Source: Atrina japonica | Lineage: Eukaryota > Mollusca > Bivalvia > Pterioida > Pinnidae | DNA length: 64,000 nucleotides | Assembly: GCA_030159075.1 (NCBI GenBank) | Contig: BROG01000080.1 | Span: forward strand, 1-64,000 | Direction: 5' to 3' | In this document: one piece after another, positions 39,101 through 64,000 of the stretch | How positions within the stretch are numbered: position 1 is the stretch's first letter | How the letters are laid out: every line of letters starts with the position of its first letter | Notes under the pieces: model-generated | Database searches by the model: none | Told to the model about the DNA's origin: nothing | The model's input: only the letters and a program-made list of their open reading frames with translations | Position numbers and translations under genes: made by a program

Positions 39101-40466
39101 TTTTGGGAGATGCAACAGTCGCAGAATTCCGGCGATGAAATGTGGATACAAAAGGAAAGATGATGATACAATTCACGCATTCCTTCTAACTATTACAGTT
39201 TTCAAGATAACCACCCAAATATCCAAAGTAATGAAAGACATCGACTTAACCCTTTCAACCCTAAATTTCTAGATAGTATGTCCTTACTATTGTTAGACTG
39301 ATCCATTGTGGTCTGTAGGGTTGAAAAGGTTAACATGGGACAAATGACCACAGGATAGATCTTTGTGTACTAAACATTCTGCTACATACACTTTCTCTCT
39401 AACTATTAATAATAGTTTTCAAATTAGCCTACAAGGAAAAAAGAACAATTATTTTAAGGGGTATTAACTATGTTTTTTATGTTTTTTTCCCTTTTTTATT
39501 ACTTAGATTGATATACAATAACAAAAAAAAAAAAAAAAAAAAAAAAATACAGATATACATAGACATAAAAATTCTTTTTAAAAATCTCTATATATTAAGT
39601 TAATTGACCAAGAAATCCAGGTTTCACTTTTTCACTCGTAATTGATTAACTCAGCCTTCCTATTTGTATGTTAATACAACAATGAACCTGACTTTATTTT
39701 CACAAAATTTATAGTAATATAAGATTTGTTATGCCTGTGTATAGCTCTTATTTGTTATTGTACACCCAATACAAGTAGTAAAAGTAGAAAAAATCAAAAT
39801 ATTTTTCGGTAAACACAGCTAATGCTCCTTTAATGGGAAATAACACCAAGGAAGGCGCTCTAACCATTCCAAAAAAAAAAATGAAACTTTATCTTTGTGT
39901 GATTGTTTTAAGGAACCTTTCAACTAGCTGATAATTTTTTTTTATATAAAAGCCAAAAACCTACTTTGGTGCTATATTTTCTATTTATTGTAATAACAGC
40001 AATTTTCTTTTACCTGCAAGCATGAAATTCGCAAACTTGAATCTACATACCAGATTCCTGCAAAATGTGGTTTCAAATTATTCTGCAGTTTCACAAGAAG
40101 ACTTTTTTAAAAAAAAAAAAAAGTTGCATTGCTTTAAAAATTACATCCCAATTGAGAAGGCGTGAGGGTAAAAAAGAGCTATTACCGCTAGGCTGCTTTA
40201 TGGGTTCCCAGAAAATGATAAGGTACTGACGAGAAAAGTTCCCTAAAAGTCGGGAAACATTCTACAAACTATAATGTCATTTTTACACTTATTTAGAATT
40301 ATTTATTTTATCTTACCTCTGTATACGTGGGATCCATATTCTTAGAACGATTTTCTGATTTAACGATGTGAACCATAACAATGGAAAACACAGATCGATA
40401 ACCAACACAAATAAGCAACCCCCAGAATCCCAAGAATACGGGAATGAATCTTTTTGACCAACACAT
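18811..40466 (-). CDS. SLC17A5-like: Gene B: complete SLC17-family (sialin-like) transporter, 470 aa
   Basis: The coding join on the minus strand is 40466-40317, 32668-32523, 29957-29843, 28422-28335, 24359-24273, 23844-23705, 23146-22997, 22049-21917, 20865-20633 and 18981-18811: 1413 nt, 470 residues plus TAA. All nine introns are GT-AG and in frame. Seen: TM1 with Arg24 (residues 7-35); sequons at Asn39 and Asn56; the [14 protein letters not shown] stretch (85-99); Arg130, Gln133 and Glu137 in the TM4 region; TMs 5-6 (165-210); a TPSQH loop (about 214-218); the [11 protein letters not shown] segment of TM7 (253-263); [20 protein letters not shown] (378-397), which aligns with the LDIAPSYAGILLG block of sialin; and the C-terminal SGERQNWY (432-439), the usual SLC17 end motif. 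The length suits the family (about 470-560 aa). A 12-TM anion carrier is expected; the substrate is unknown. No clear poly(A) signal was seen just after the stop. Confidence 0.93.
19690..19965 (-). mobile_element. Degenerate SINE, family 1-related
   Basis: Shares ttttacgtgccacatgacctcggttt order and a final gggaccttccacttgcaagt-like head with the family-1 SINEs at 44823 and 49950. Strongly diverged. Confidence 0.4.
20633..20865 (-). CDS. Gene B exon 9
   Basis: 233 nt, acceptor TTGCAG, donor GTAAAA, phase 0. Residues 338-414 (TM9-TM11) with [18 protein letters not shown], one of the best conserved SLC17 blocks. Confidence 0.92.
21917..22049 (-). CDS. Gene B exon 8
   Basis: 133 nt, acceptor TTACAG, donor GTATGT, phase 1 at its end. 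Residues 293-336: [17 protein letters not shown] (TM8) and the basic loop VTVGRK before TM9. Confidence 0.9.
22997..23146 (-). CDS. Gene B exon 7
   Basis: 150 nt, acceptor TTACAG, donor GTAAAA, phase 0 at both ends. Residues 243-292: [18 protein letters not shown] (TM7), then a Cys-rich [15 protein letters not shown] stretch. Confidence 0.92.
23245..23372 (-). mobile_element. Penelope-like element, 3'-end fragment
   Basis: Blocks agaatgtccaggata, acacggacctctggaaat and accaggtgccatggagga; lies between exons 6 and 7 of gene B. Confidence 0.72.
23705..23844 (-). CDS. Gene B exon 6
   Basis: 140 nt, acceptor TCTTAG, donor GTAGGT, phase 0 at its end. Residues 197-242, loop [17 protein letters not shown]. 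The loop Asp of A and C (YDTP/LDTP) is Asn here. Confidence 0.9.
23935..24115 (-). mobile_element. SINE family 2, degenerate
   Basis: Reverse complement reads ttcaaatcacactgaaatct, then the gtttctgtgcgagaggctag-type body. In gene B intron 5. Confidence 0.5.
24273..24359 (-). CDS. Gene B exon 5
   Basis: 87 nt, acceptor TTGAAG, donor GTAAGT. Residues 168-195, [13 protein letters not shown] block. The flanking intron is alignable with gene A. Confidence 0.91.
24392..24427. repeat. (GAT)n microsatellite in gene B intron 4
   Basis: About 12 GAT units just upstream, in gene sense, of exon 5; same relative position as in genes A and C. Confidence 0.95.
24990..25740 (-). pseudogene. mariner-type transposase relic
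   Basis: The minus strand reads, through frameshifts and stops: [20 protein letters not shown], a WDADG block carrying the first catalytic Asp, [19 protein letters not shown], then [14 protein letters not shown] with the second catalytic Asp (25276-25070), and a decayed [16 protein letters not shown] where mariners have PYSPDLAPSD-like sequence. The upstream, N-terminal side stops near a Penelope-like fragment (25755). In gene B intron 4; not functional. Confidence 0.8.
25755..25905 (-). mobile_element. Penelope-like element, 3'-end fragment
   Basis: Diverged caccaaagcataaaacttca, gagcaggcgccacgtagaag and aagcatcccccgcctaccgg blocks. Confidence 0.55.
25985..26075 (-). pseudogene. Short LINE reverse-transcriptase remnant
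   Basis: Minus strand reads [19 protein letters not shown], like the motif-B block (KQGCPLSPLLF) of LINE reverse transcriptases. Nothing else of the element was recognised. Confidence 0.5.
26487..26746. repeat. Tandem duplication unit 1 (277-bp period)
   Basis: From ttagctgcatcaaaattcca to aaatatatagaat; repeated at 26764-27022. Contains AAACCCAGTTTT- and CCTAGTTTTT-type motifs also seen at 36-38 kb. Confidence 0.92.
26764..27022. repeat. Tandem duplication unit 2
   Basis: Second unit, about 90 percent alike by eye, separated by a short A run. Confidence 0.92.
27021..27090 (-). mobile_element. Penelope-like element, short end fragment
   Basis: Only gtcagacaccaaagtata and ggaatgtccgggataca blocks, directly after the tandem unit. 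Confidence 0.45.
27347..27455 (+). mobile_element. tRNA-like SINE head
   Basis: gatagccaaatggttagggc (A-box-like) and gtgttcgaaccccac (B-box-like) about 60 bp apart. Body lost. Confidence 0.45.
27482..27564. repeat. (CA)n/(TA)n compound microsatellite
   Basis: About 20 CA units followed without a break by about 20 TA units. Confidence 0.98.
28027..28112. repeat. (TA)n tract in gene B intron 4
   Basis: 43 TA units, 220 bp past the donor of exon 4 in gene sense. Confidence 0.98.
28335..28422 (-). CDS. Gene B exon 4
   Basis: 88 nt, acceptor TTACAG, donor GTAAGT, phase 1. Encodes [14 protein letters not shown]; the 3' end reads LLFAG where A and C read LYSG. Confidence 0.91.
29080..29775 (+). 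repeat. Block-B-family repeat, diverged copy
   Basis: Shares tctcacaatgatcc, catatatattttgtataca and agtcaaaagacgatagg with 3290-4810. Confidence 0.5.
29843..29957 (-). CDS. Gene B exon 3
   Basis: 115 nt, acceptor TTTTAG, donor GTAAGT. Residues 100-137, ending MRFTQGCIE (Arg130, Gln133, Glu137). Confidence 0.92.
29993..30260 (-). mobile_element. Penelope-like fragment expanded by a TA tract
   Basis: actcagataccaaagtatgc, then a (TA)n of 30035-30127, then ggatcaggtgacatggaggg and gtaagcattttctgtcgac. The microsatellite lies inside the element. Confidence 0.65.
30537..30690 (-). mobile_element. SINE family 1, partial
   Basis: ttgttgtttaacgccccact, caccaaatgccggtgaaggg and gtgacacgggacctcgg as in 49950-50229, but lacking the tRNA-like head. 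Confidence 0.7.
30857..31192 (-). other. Unrecognised 111-codon open frame in gene B intron 2
   Basis: Open from ATG to stop on the minus strand, with a hydrophobic stretch near residues 30-45 and a Ser-rich, basic second half. No family recognised, no splice partners found. Could be chance or a decayed TE fragment. Confidence 0.15.
31248..32431. mobile_element. 1.2-kb TIR element with TA target duplication
   Basis: Left end TACAGTTCTCCC and an ACAATATGCCCCC-like block; right end GTATATTGGGGGAGAACTG then TA, inverted. TA on both sides. The interior has GTTATAAYGCC-type short repeats and no intact transposase. Fits a non-autonomous Tc1/mariner/pogo-like element in gene B intron 2. Confidence 0.75.
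32523..32668 (-). CDS. Gene B exon 2
   Basis: 146 nt, acceptor TTTCAG, donor GTAAAT, phase 2. Residues 51-98 with sequon Asn56 and [11 protein letters not shown]. Confidence 0.92.
32740..32860. repeat. AAACCTAGTTTTTCTC-type motif cluster
   Basis: Several short copies in both orientations next to exon 2 of gene B; same motif as 36660-37860. Confidence 0.7.
33163..35590 (+). pseudogene. Non-LTR retrotransposon (LINE) with 2A-like N-terminus, decayed
   Basis: Plus strand. [15 protein letters not shown] at 33163-33207 is a 2A-like stretch; it continues in frame to [18 protein letters not shown], the start of an APE-type endonuclease. Later blocks: [14 protein letters not shown] (from about 33520), [10 protein letters not shown] (33651), [44 protein letters not shown] (motif A, near 34450), [11 protein letters not shown] (motif C with both Asp, near 34700), [14 protein letters not shown] (35130) and [20 protein letters not shown] near the 3' end. 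Many stops and frameshifts. Clade is jockey/CR1-like by feel only. In gene B intron 1, same strand as gene C. Confidence 0.88.
35596..35607. repeat. Target-site duplication (left) of family-1 SINE
   Basis: CAGAGTAAATTT; partner CAGAGTGAATTT at 36508-36519 with one mismatch. Confidence 0.75.
35608..36507 (+). mobile_element. SINE family 1, split by a Penelope-like insertion
   Basis: tRNA-like head with GGCTCAGTCGGTAGCGCGC (A box) and gtgagttcgagtcccgcc (B box); body with ccgtgtcacagtaggtgtcg and cactgctcaatggccgtacg; tail gaaatattcttgagtgggac then (AAAC)n. Body and tail are parted by 35835-36448. Joined, it equals the SINE at 49950-50229. Confidence 0.88.
35835..36448 (-). mobile_element. Penelope-like element, 5'-truncated, nested in SINE
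   Basis: 614 bp. Contains the family 3' end plus the end of the RT frame on the minus strand (36453-36187: [44 protein letters not shown]). Flanked by TCCATAT at 35828-35834 and 36449-36455, which is single in uninterrupted SINE copies. Confidence 0.88.
36536..36625 (+). repeat. Dispersed repeat with GGTACC palindromes
   Basis: gggtatacataaacccagta and tatttcggtaccagttgat; the same pair at 38065-38130 and in part at 60590-60620. Confidence 0.65.
36660..36905. repeat. AAACCTAGTTTTTCTC motif array, part 1
   Basis: Repeated 15-20-bp motif (GTTAAACCTAGTTTTTCTC) in direct and inverted copies, mixed with AATCACA blocks. Confidence 0.85.
36895..37365 (+). mobile_element. Penelope-like element, 5'-truncated
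   Basis: Opposite orientation to 35835-36448: cacaaatgatccgatatgcc, gttgagacgtctgtaccaat, tgcttactcctccatggcac and atactttggtatctgagat in order. Sits between the two halves of the AAACCTAG array. Confidence 0.85.
37370..37870. repeat. AAACCTAGTTTTTCTC motif array, part 2
   Basis: More than ten copies of GAGAAAAACTAGGTTTAA or its complement, irregularly spaced and in both orientations, so the strand can fold back on itself. Confidence 0.88.
38060..38330 (+). repeat. Dispersed repeat, GGTACC / CTGATGAAGTC type
   Basis: tttcggtaccagttgattat, ccgcttagacggattaaggg and ctgatgaagtcttattgaca; the last two recur at 60700-60840. Confidence 0.6.
39454..39833. mobile_element. TTAA-type MITE
   Basis: Left TTAAGGGGTATTAACTATG and right CAGCTAATGCTCCTTTAA are inverted; TTAA at 39454-39457 and 39830-39833. 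A-run of 26 at 39521-39547. Target preference like piggyBac; no coding capacity. Confidence 0.72.
40317..40466 (-). CDS. Gene B exon 1
   Basis: 150 nt from ATG, donor GTAAGA, phase 0. Differs from gene A exon 1 at four residues only (8, 20, 40, 42). Confidence 0.92.
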
Positions 40467-40963
40467 TTTGATATGAACACTGGCAAAGCCTACTACTGCC
40501 AGAATTATGGTGTTTTTTTATATTCACAGCTATTTTTTTCCTTTTATGCTTTTTCTTTGCAATTTTGTCTCACGGTAATCTGTTTCCTATTTATAGGAGA
40601 ACAGTACAAATTAGTGCCTGTTTCCGCATCAGGGATGAAAAAGGGGTTATTATATATATATACATGGTTCAATATCTTAACTCTCATTATATTTATCATA
40701 TAAATTTTTGTCTTTTTTGTACGTTACGATTTCTTGATTTCAAAATCAGATACACATAGTTTTAAAAAGTTTAGCGTTAAAAAAGAGTTTTAATGAAATT
40801 GTACAGATTATTTCAATAAATATTTGGTGGGTTTCATGTTAATTATCTGCGAGAATCACTTGACGCAATACTGACGCCAAAAATACGTTCAGGTTCGCCG
40901 CGGAGCTTGAAACATTAGCCTATCAAATTGCAGTTGTATCAAACTTGCGAGAAATACGAAATG

Positions 40964-40966
<3 letters not shown>

Positions 40967-41043
<77 letters not shown>
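40967..41043. repeat. (TA)n tract 0.5 kb upstream of gene B start
   Basis: 38 TA units, then tgtaatgtctagaattagac. Confidence 0.98.
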
Positions 41044-41046
<3 letters not shown>

Positions 41047-41259
41047 AATGTCTAGAATTAGACATCAAAGACAGACATAATTTATGTGTTTAAGAATACG
41101 TGACTGGCATTATGTAAAATACCATATAGATGTGACGGAGAGAAAATTCTCTCTCTCTGTGTATATCTTATTTTCTGTGATCTGTGTATTTCACTAGAAT
41201 AATCTTTTTCAGTTGTGTTATCCCAATGTTTCCTAAATACAAGCATGCGAAAGCACAAA

Positions 41260-41553
41260 AGGTCACTGGTTAGGAAATAAAAATATCGTCCTTTAGGGGC
41301 GAAACAACGAAAGCACAACAATTAAGAGAAATAAAAATCTCGACCTTTCGGAGTGAAACAAGATAAGGTCGCCAATTATAATGTACTAAATCTCATCATT
41401 TCGGGGCGGGACCTTTCGGTGTTTTTCGTCACAAGGACGAGATTTGGTACTTTTTAATTGGAGACCTTTTGTTTTCTCCCCAAAAGGTCTAGAATTTATT
41501 TTTCTTAATCCTTCATCTTTTCTTATTTCGCTCTGAAAGGGCGAGATTTAAAA
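41260..41553. repeat. CCTTTCGG-type repeat, inverted half
   Basis: Copies of cgacctttcggagtgaaaca and aggggcgaaacaacgaaag, complementary to motifs in 41554-41868. Confidence 0.75.
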
Positions 41554-41710
41554 CTTCTTAATTGGCCACCTTTCGTTGTTTCGCCCCGAAAGGCGAGGTT
41601 CTATTTCTCTTAATTGGCGACCTTTCGTTTTTTTCACACCGAAAGGACGAGATTTAAAAATATATTTTGCCAAAATTTTTTTTGTTTTTGGTTTTTATGA
41701 ATATCTTAGA
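41554..41710. repeat. CCTTTCGG tandem unit 1 (157-bp period)
   Basis: cttcttaattggccaccttt, gtttcgccccgaaagg, ggcgacctttcgtttttttc, then atattttgccaaaatttt. Confidence 0.92.
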
Positions 41711-41868
41711 CTTCTTAATTGGCCACCTTTCATTGTTTCGCCCCGAAAGGTCGAGGTTCCATTTCTCTTAATTGGCGACCTTTCGTTTTTTTCACACCGA
41801 AAGGACTAGATTTAAAAATATATTTTGCCAAAATTTTATTTTTTGTTTTTTTTTTATGAATATCTTAA
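41711..41868. repeat. CCTTTCGG tandem unit 2
   Basis: Near-identical second unit; differs at a handful of bases and in T-run lengths. Confidence 0.92.
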
Positions 41869-42094
41869 GACTGAAAGGGGTAACTTTTTCACATGGTCAG
41901 CTTGTCCTCGGAAACCACTGAAGGGATTTTGACAAAACTGTACAGGAAACAAGTACTCATGTTTTTGGGTTTTTGGGTTTTTGTTTGTTTGTTTGTTTGT
42001 TTTGATTTTTTTTTGTCTTTGGAGTTTTTTTGGCCAGATCAGCTGACATATTCTTCCTGTTCATGTTTTGGGCTTTTTTGACATTATCATGAAC

Positions 42095-42300
42095 AGTATG
42101 ATAGTTAGAGAGAAAGTGAAAGAAGCAAAAATGATCTGCATACAAAGCGTTACGAAAAAGTCAACAGGGAGGACATTGCTAGGTCAACCCTTATGGGAGT
42201 TATTTCAGCTTTTAGTGGATTTTTTAGGTTTTTGTCCATTATCTAGTACAATGGATAGAGAGAAAGTGAACGAAGCAAAAATGATCTGCATGCAATTGCA
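42095..42300. repeat. Diverged 150-bp tandem duplication
   Basis: agagagaaagtgaa and gaagcaaaaatgatctgcat occur near 42107-42140 and again 150 bp later. Confidence 0.8.
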
Positions 42301-42393
42301 AGGATCTATAAAGACGTCAGTGTGAAGCAGCTTGTCAAGTCAACGGTTATAAGAGTTATATACGTTTTGCTCAGGTATCCCTAACCACCCAAG

Positions 42394-42421
42394 AAAACAC
42401 ACACACACACACACACACACT
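42394..42421. repeat. (CA)n microsatellite
   Basis: About 14 CA units. Confidence 0.95.
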
Positions 42422-42692
42422 AGATACTGACCACTCCAAACACACACACACAAAAACGATACCCCTATCTGCCTCGCAGGGGCTGTAAATAGTCAAGCAT
42501 CTCGTTAAATGAAACAAAAGAAAGCAAGCAAGCAGATGCAGAGTTGTTATCAATTAAGCATGGTCAAATAATAAACTTCCGAAATCCGTCTCAGAGTTAC
42601 TTACTCTTAAGATATGATTATCTAAGCTTTTGAAGATTTTAGAAATTAAACGTTGCTAATCCATACGGGATAGTATCGGGTTTTTAATGATG

Positions 42693-42729
<37 letters not shown>
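42693..42729. repeat. (GA)n microsatellite
   Basis: About 17 GA units. Confidence 0.95.
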
Positions 42730-42734
<5 letters not shown>

Positions 42735-44694
42735 AAAATCAAGAAATAGAGATCTTGTGTAGAGAGATTTCACATGGTTGGTGATTCTTTGATGATTTCT
42801 GTTTGAAGGAGATACAAATCGATGAAGTTGGCGATAACGAATGATGCTTAGTGATGTGTAAACGTGCCCCGATACGCCTTAGACATGTGAGTGAATAAAC
42901 ATCTATCTACGCATTAGAACTCGTTACTAGAATTTCATTTCGTTACGTAATCATACTATTTTTTATAGTATGATACAATACTGGGAATCTAAAAACTCGA
43001 ATCTGATAAAAATAAAAATTGACGTCCCATTGACTGATTTACTACTGAAAAAAGTACGAGTCACGGATTATTTGGTTTATAAAAGGTAAGTCCGTACTCT
43101 CTCTGTATCAAAGTTTCTGTAACATATATATATATATAGTTCAGAGAAATTTAAAAAAAAATATTTTAATTACGTAATAAATCAGATTTTAATATCATTT
43201 TGCGGGGTTCATTACACAGCTTAATGTTAATTACAGTTGTATAGCAAAACTAATCAATTATATCCGTGTGTTATCCAGCTACACGTATTAGAGTTCCGAA
43301 TTTCGATTAATTGGTTGTATTTAAAGAAAATCCATTTAAAACATCCATAATTTTTGTTACACTGTAAATGTTAACACATGTAAGTCCTGGTTACGGATGG
43401 TGCCTATAAGACATGGCATTAATTATTATGCAGTCCGGTTATAAGGACACATAAAGTATATAAAAATCATAATGACATCATTCGATCTTTACACAATTGG
43501 TCGTAATAATTGAATATATTTTACGGTTCACTTTTCCATTTCCATCAACTGCGTTACCTTTACCCTACCTATCAAAATTAGCAATATTACTACGCAATAG
43601 TTCGTACCAGTGCTTAAAGATCGACAAAACTGAAATATATTGAACCCAAGTTTAACATTTTATGGAAATAGACAGCACAGGGTAAGGAAGGCTGGTTTAC
43701 AGTGGTATTAAATGTGCAACTTAAATAAACATGTTTTAGTTTCGGGTCTACTTCAACATGCGTAGTAATTTCCGTCAAGATGTTGCTCGTCTCTTCAGTT
43801 TTAAACGTCAGCCGTGAGTCCATGTAATAAAGCCAGTATTTATAAATTAGGATATTATAATATTATGATCGCACGTGTAAGGTTTCATATGCAAGCTTGT
43901 AGAAACTTTCAACATTATTACATTATACTGAAATTAGCAGTAGACGCTCATTCCGTGATCCGTCTGTAAAACAGAGCTTTCAAACCAATTGTTTACAGTT
44001 GTCACTATATGTTCACGTGTGGCTTACTGTGTGCTCCTGGGGGTTTTATAATTATTTATTTGGCTTATTAACACGAATTTACAAATCCAATTACCATTAC
44101 TTTTTTTTAAAAATAAACACATAATAAATATTATGTGTATAAACTCAAATATAAATGTTAATAAAAAGTTTAAATTTAGCGATTTCAACTTGAAGCCCCA
44201 AGGGAACTATTTTTTGGCCATGTGTAATAACCATTTTGATTTACCATTTTGTGAATCGAACGGTTGCTTTAATGAAGCATTCTGACTTCTGCGTTTGGAT
44301 TTCACAACATTTTCTCTTCTTATATACGTAGACTGGATGTTGAGGAATTTAATTTATATTTTTTGGATTTTTAAAATTTTCTGTAAAACTTAAGGAAACT
44401 GCACGCCCTGGATGGATATCAATAGACAGTTTATATATATGTATGTCCTTTTTTAATTTTTAATTAATTTTTGTTTAGTGCCCACAGTGGTCTTCTTAAA
44501 ATTTACATTTGACAAGTAAATGTGTTGTTAAGGCTTCTTGTATTTTTGGTGTGTTCTTTCCAAAATGGCTGATGCTTCCCTATTGGGAAAAAAAAACTCC
44601 GAGTCTCATCCGTTTCCGGTGCATTTCATCGTCTGCTTGTCTCGTGTCATCCAAAATCATGAAACTGAACATGGAGAAAGGATTCTTAATAATT

Positions 44695-45138
44695 TGTAGG
44701 CAAGAATATTGGAATTAGAAAGTATGTCGCATCTTGTTATGTGTTATAATTTGTAATTTAGACACATGATAAAAATTATTTTTCTACTATGACTAATTTG
44801 ATATCTTACTCCTTCTCAGTCCTCGGTCCCGATATCCTACTCAAGAATATTTCACTCATATGGAGACATCACCAAATGCCGGTGAAGGACTTCAAATTTT
44901 GGCCTATGTTCGGCACTTACAGCCATTGAGCAGTGAGGGTTCTTTAACGTGCCGACACCTTCAGTTTTTACTATTTCATCCGAAAGACAGGAAACCAACC
45001 TGCAGCCGGCCGGACTCGTACTCACGACCTCACGATCCAGAGTTGAGAGCGCTACGGACTGAGCCAGCCTCGAATTGAGAAGGAGCATGGTATCAAAATG
45101 GTCATATTACAATCCTAATTCCAATATTCTTGCCTACA
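44695..45138. mobile_element. Foldback element with 24-bp perfect arms
   Basis: Arm TGTAGGCAAGAATATTGGAA then TTAG at 44695-44718 is the exact reverse complement of 45115-45138. A second imperfect inverted pair (gatatcttactccttctcag / gagaaggagcatggtatc) lies inside. A family-1 SINE fills the loop. Confidence 0.85.
44823..45075 (-). mobile_element. SINE family 1
   Basis: Reverse complement: tRNA-like head ending in actcgtactcacgacct (B-box side) and ggactgagccagcctcg (A-box side), central caccaaatgccggtgaagga, tail aagaatatttcactcat. Confidence 0.82.
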
Positions 45139-45554
45139 AAGAATACACGCTTTCAGTATTTTCTGTACTTCGATCTTTCTACCTGAATGCCGTCAAAGTC
45201 ACGGTTAAAAATGATTGACGCTGAAGCGAACATCATCTCTTAAAACACTGAAAATCCAATAAATATGAAATCTAACGAACACTCGTTAGCTAGCCCCAAC
45301 ATGCTAAATATATCTCGTGTATTGTTGGTACATGGCACGAGTTGTCAATGCAGAAAATATATCTCCTGAATTATTTTTGTATAAGTTCAGAGTGTTTATC
45401 ATTAACTGAATAGGTATATGAATGAGAAAAAGGGATTATAACACCATAATCAAAGGATATATGACTTCCAAATCGAAAGAGAATGAGTGTTAATACATAG
45501 TAGACACCGCTGATTTTACCAGTATCAGGAGATACCACCACTGTAATCTACGTG

Positions 45555-63220
<17,666 letters not shown>

Positions 63221-63428
63221 GTAATTCATTTACTAAATTAATTATCGTTAACGACTAATACATTACTGAAATATAACATAATTTTCCGCCGAAAGATAGC
63301 GAACGCTATGATAAATTTCATAGAACGATACAACGTGACCTGATTGGCAAGTGTTCATGTTATATGACTTAGTCATTCTAGCAGGAGATTGTTTAGTTTT
63401 GTGGGTTTTTTTGTTTATTGTTTTTTGT

Positions 63429-63438
63429 TTTTGTTTTT

Positions 63439-63477
<39 letters not shown>

Positions 63478-63540
63478 TTGTTGTTGTTTCTTATTTTTGT
63501 TTTGTTTTTGTTGTTGTTTTTTTCATCCGTAAATAATTTT
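63429..63540. repeat. Poly-T / TTG-rich low-complexity tract
   Basis: About 45 T followed by TTG units; possibly the A-rich tail of the SINE-like remnant after it. Confidence 0.9.
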
Positions 63541-63675
63541 TCATTTATATTGAGATGTCACAAAGTGTAGGCGAAGGTTCACAAATTTTAACCGGTGTTA
63601 TGGACTGACGCCAATGCAATAAGCGTTATTTTACGTGCCACGTCTATCGTGACATGAAACCTCAGTATGCCGAGC
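63541..63675 (-). mobile_element. Degenerate SINE, family 1-related
   Basis: attgagatgtcacaaagtgt, ttttacgtgccacgtctatc and gacatgaaacctcagtatgc follow the layout of 19690-19965 and 30537-30690. Confidence 0.45.
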
Positions 63676-64000
63676 GATTGGCGACAGAACAGTCATTTTC
63701 ATTTAATAAAAATGTATTTGCTATCAAACCGAGATATTCCACTTATGATTCGAATTCTCCACTAGTAAACTACAGCAAGCGGTGTCTGTGGAGTGATATT
63801 TATTAAAAATGACCTGTAAATGACTTTAATGTGTTACATCTGTTACAGTGATTGGAAATGTCAATATTTCAGTGCCAAACACTTACTGCATCCACATCTC
63901 CAAAGTTGTAAATTTGTCCGATTCTAATTTTGATCTGTTGCAAAGATGCAATGTTTAACCGGAAATAAAAACACGGTATTTAGGCTTAAAACGGCGGTAT

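Larger units (their letters stand above)
40467..45554. promoter_or_regulatory. Shared upstream region of divergent genes B and C
   Basis: 5.1 kb between the two start codons. Any promoters must lie here or in unseen 5' exons. No TATA box or other element could be assigned. It holds a TA tract, CCTTTCGG repeats, (CA)n, (GA)n and a foldback/SINE unit. Confidence 0.4.

Noticed and set aside
63351..63536. Plus-strand frame rich in Phe and Val
   Set aside because: Translation of poly-T and TTG repeats.

Overview
The window is nuclear DNA from an animal, AT-rich, with GT-AG introns and crowded with transposable elements and (TA)n/(CA)n microsatellites. The tRNA-headed SINEs, the repeat families and the lineage-specific expansion of SLC17 carriers suggest a lophotrochozoan, most likely a bivalve mollusc. 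That assignment is an inference from pattern, not a database match. No rRNA gene, CRISPR array or prokaryote-like operon was seen, and no functional tRNA gene is called.

The genes are a cluster of three paralogous SLC17-family (sialin/vesicular anion transporter-like) carriers. Gene A (minus strand, 11180 down to 343 and beyond the left edge) has exons 1-6. Gene B (minus strand, 40466 down to 18811) is complete: ten exons, 1413 nt, 470 residues, ending in a stop. Gene C (plus strand, 45555 to 63220 and beyond the right edge) has exons 1-7. A and B are tandem. B and C are head to head across about 5.1 kb (40467-45554). Each exon has the same length and phase in every paralogue that shows it, and every junction keeps the reading frame. 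Exons are 87-233 nt; first introns are 5.2, 7.6 and 10.6 kb. Most long open frames in the window are translations of TA repeats or antisense shadows of exons.

The rest is mainly mobile or repetitive DNA. It includes: a high-copy element with a Penelope-like reverse transcriptase, mostly present as short 3' ends; a decayed LINE (33163-35590) with a 2A-like motif; a mariner relic (24990-25740); two main tRNA-derived SINE families; MITEs with TA or TTAA target duplications; a foldback element; and several local duplications. Nesting is clear in places: a SINE sits at the tail of the LINE and is itself split by a Penelope-like fragment, and both insertions keep target-site duplications.

Layout: 1-11180 gene A with duplicated repeat blocks in its introns; 11181-18810 intergenic (local duplication, RT relic, MITE in a TA tract, SINE); 18811-40466 gene B (mariner, tandem repeat, MITE and LINE/SINE/Penelope nest in introns); 40467-45554 shared upstream region of B and C (CCTTTCGG-type repeats, microsatellites, foldback); 45555-63220 gene C (large TE-filled intron 1); 63221-64000 gene C intron with poly-T and a SINE-like remnant.
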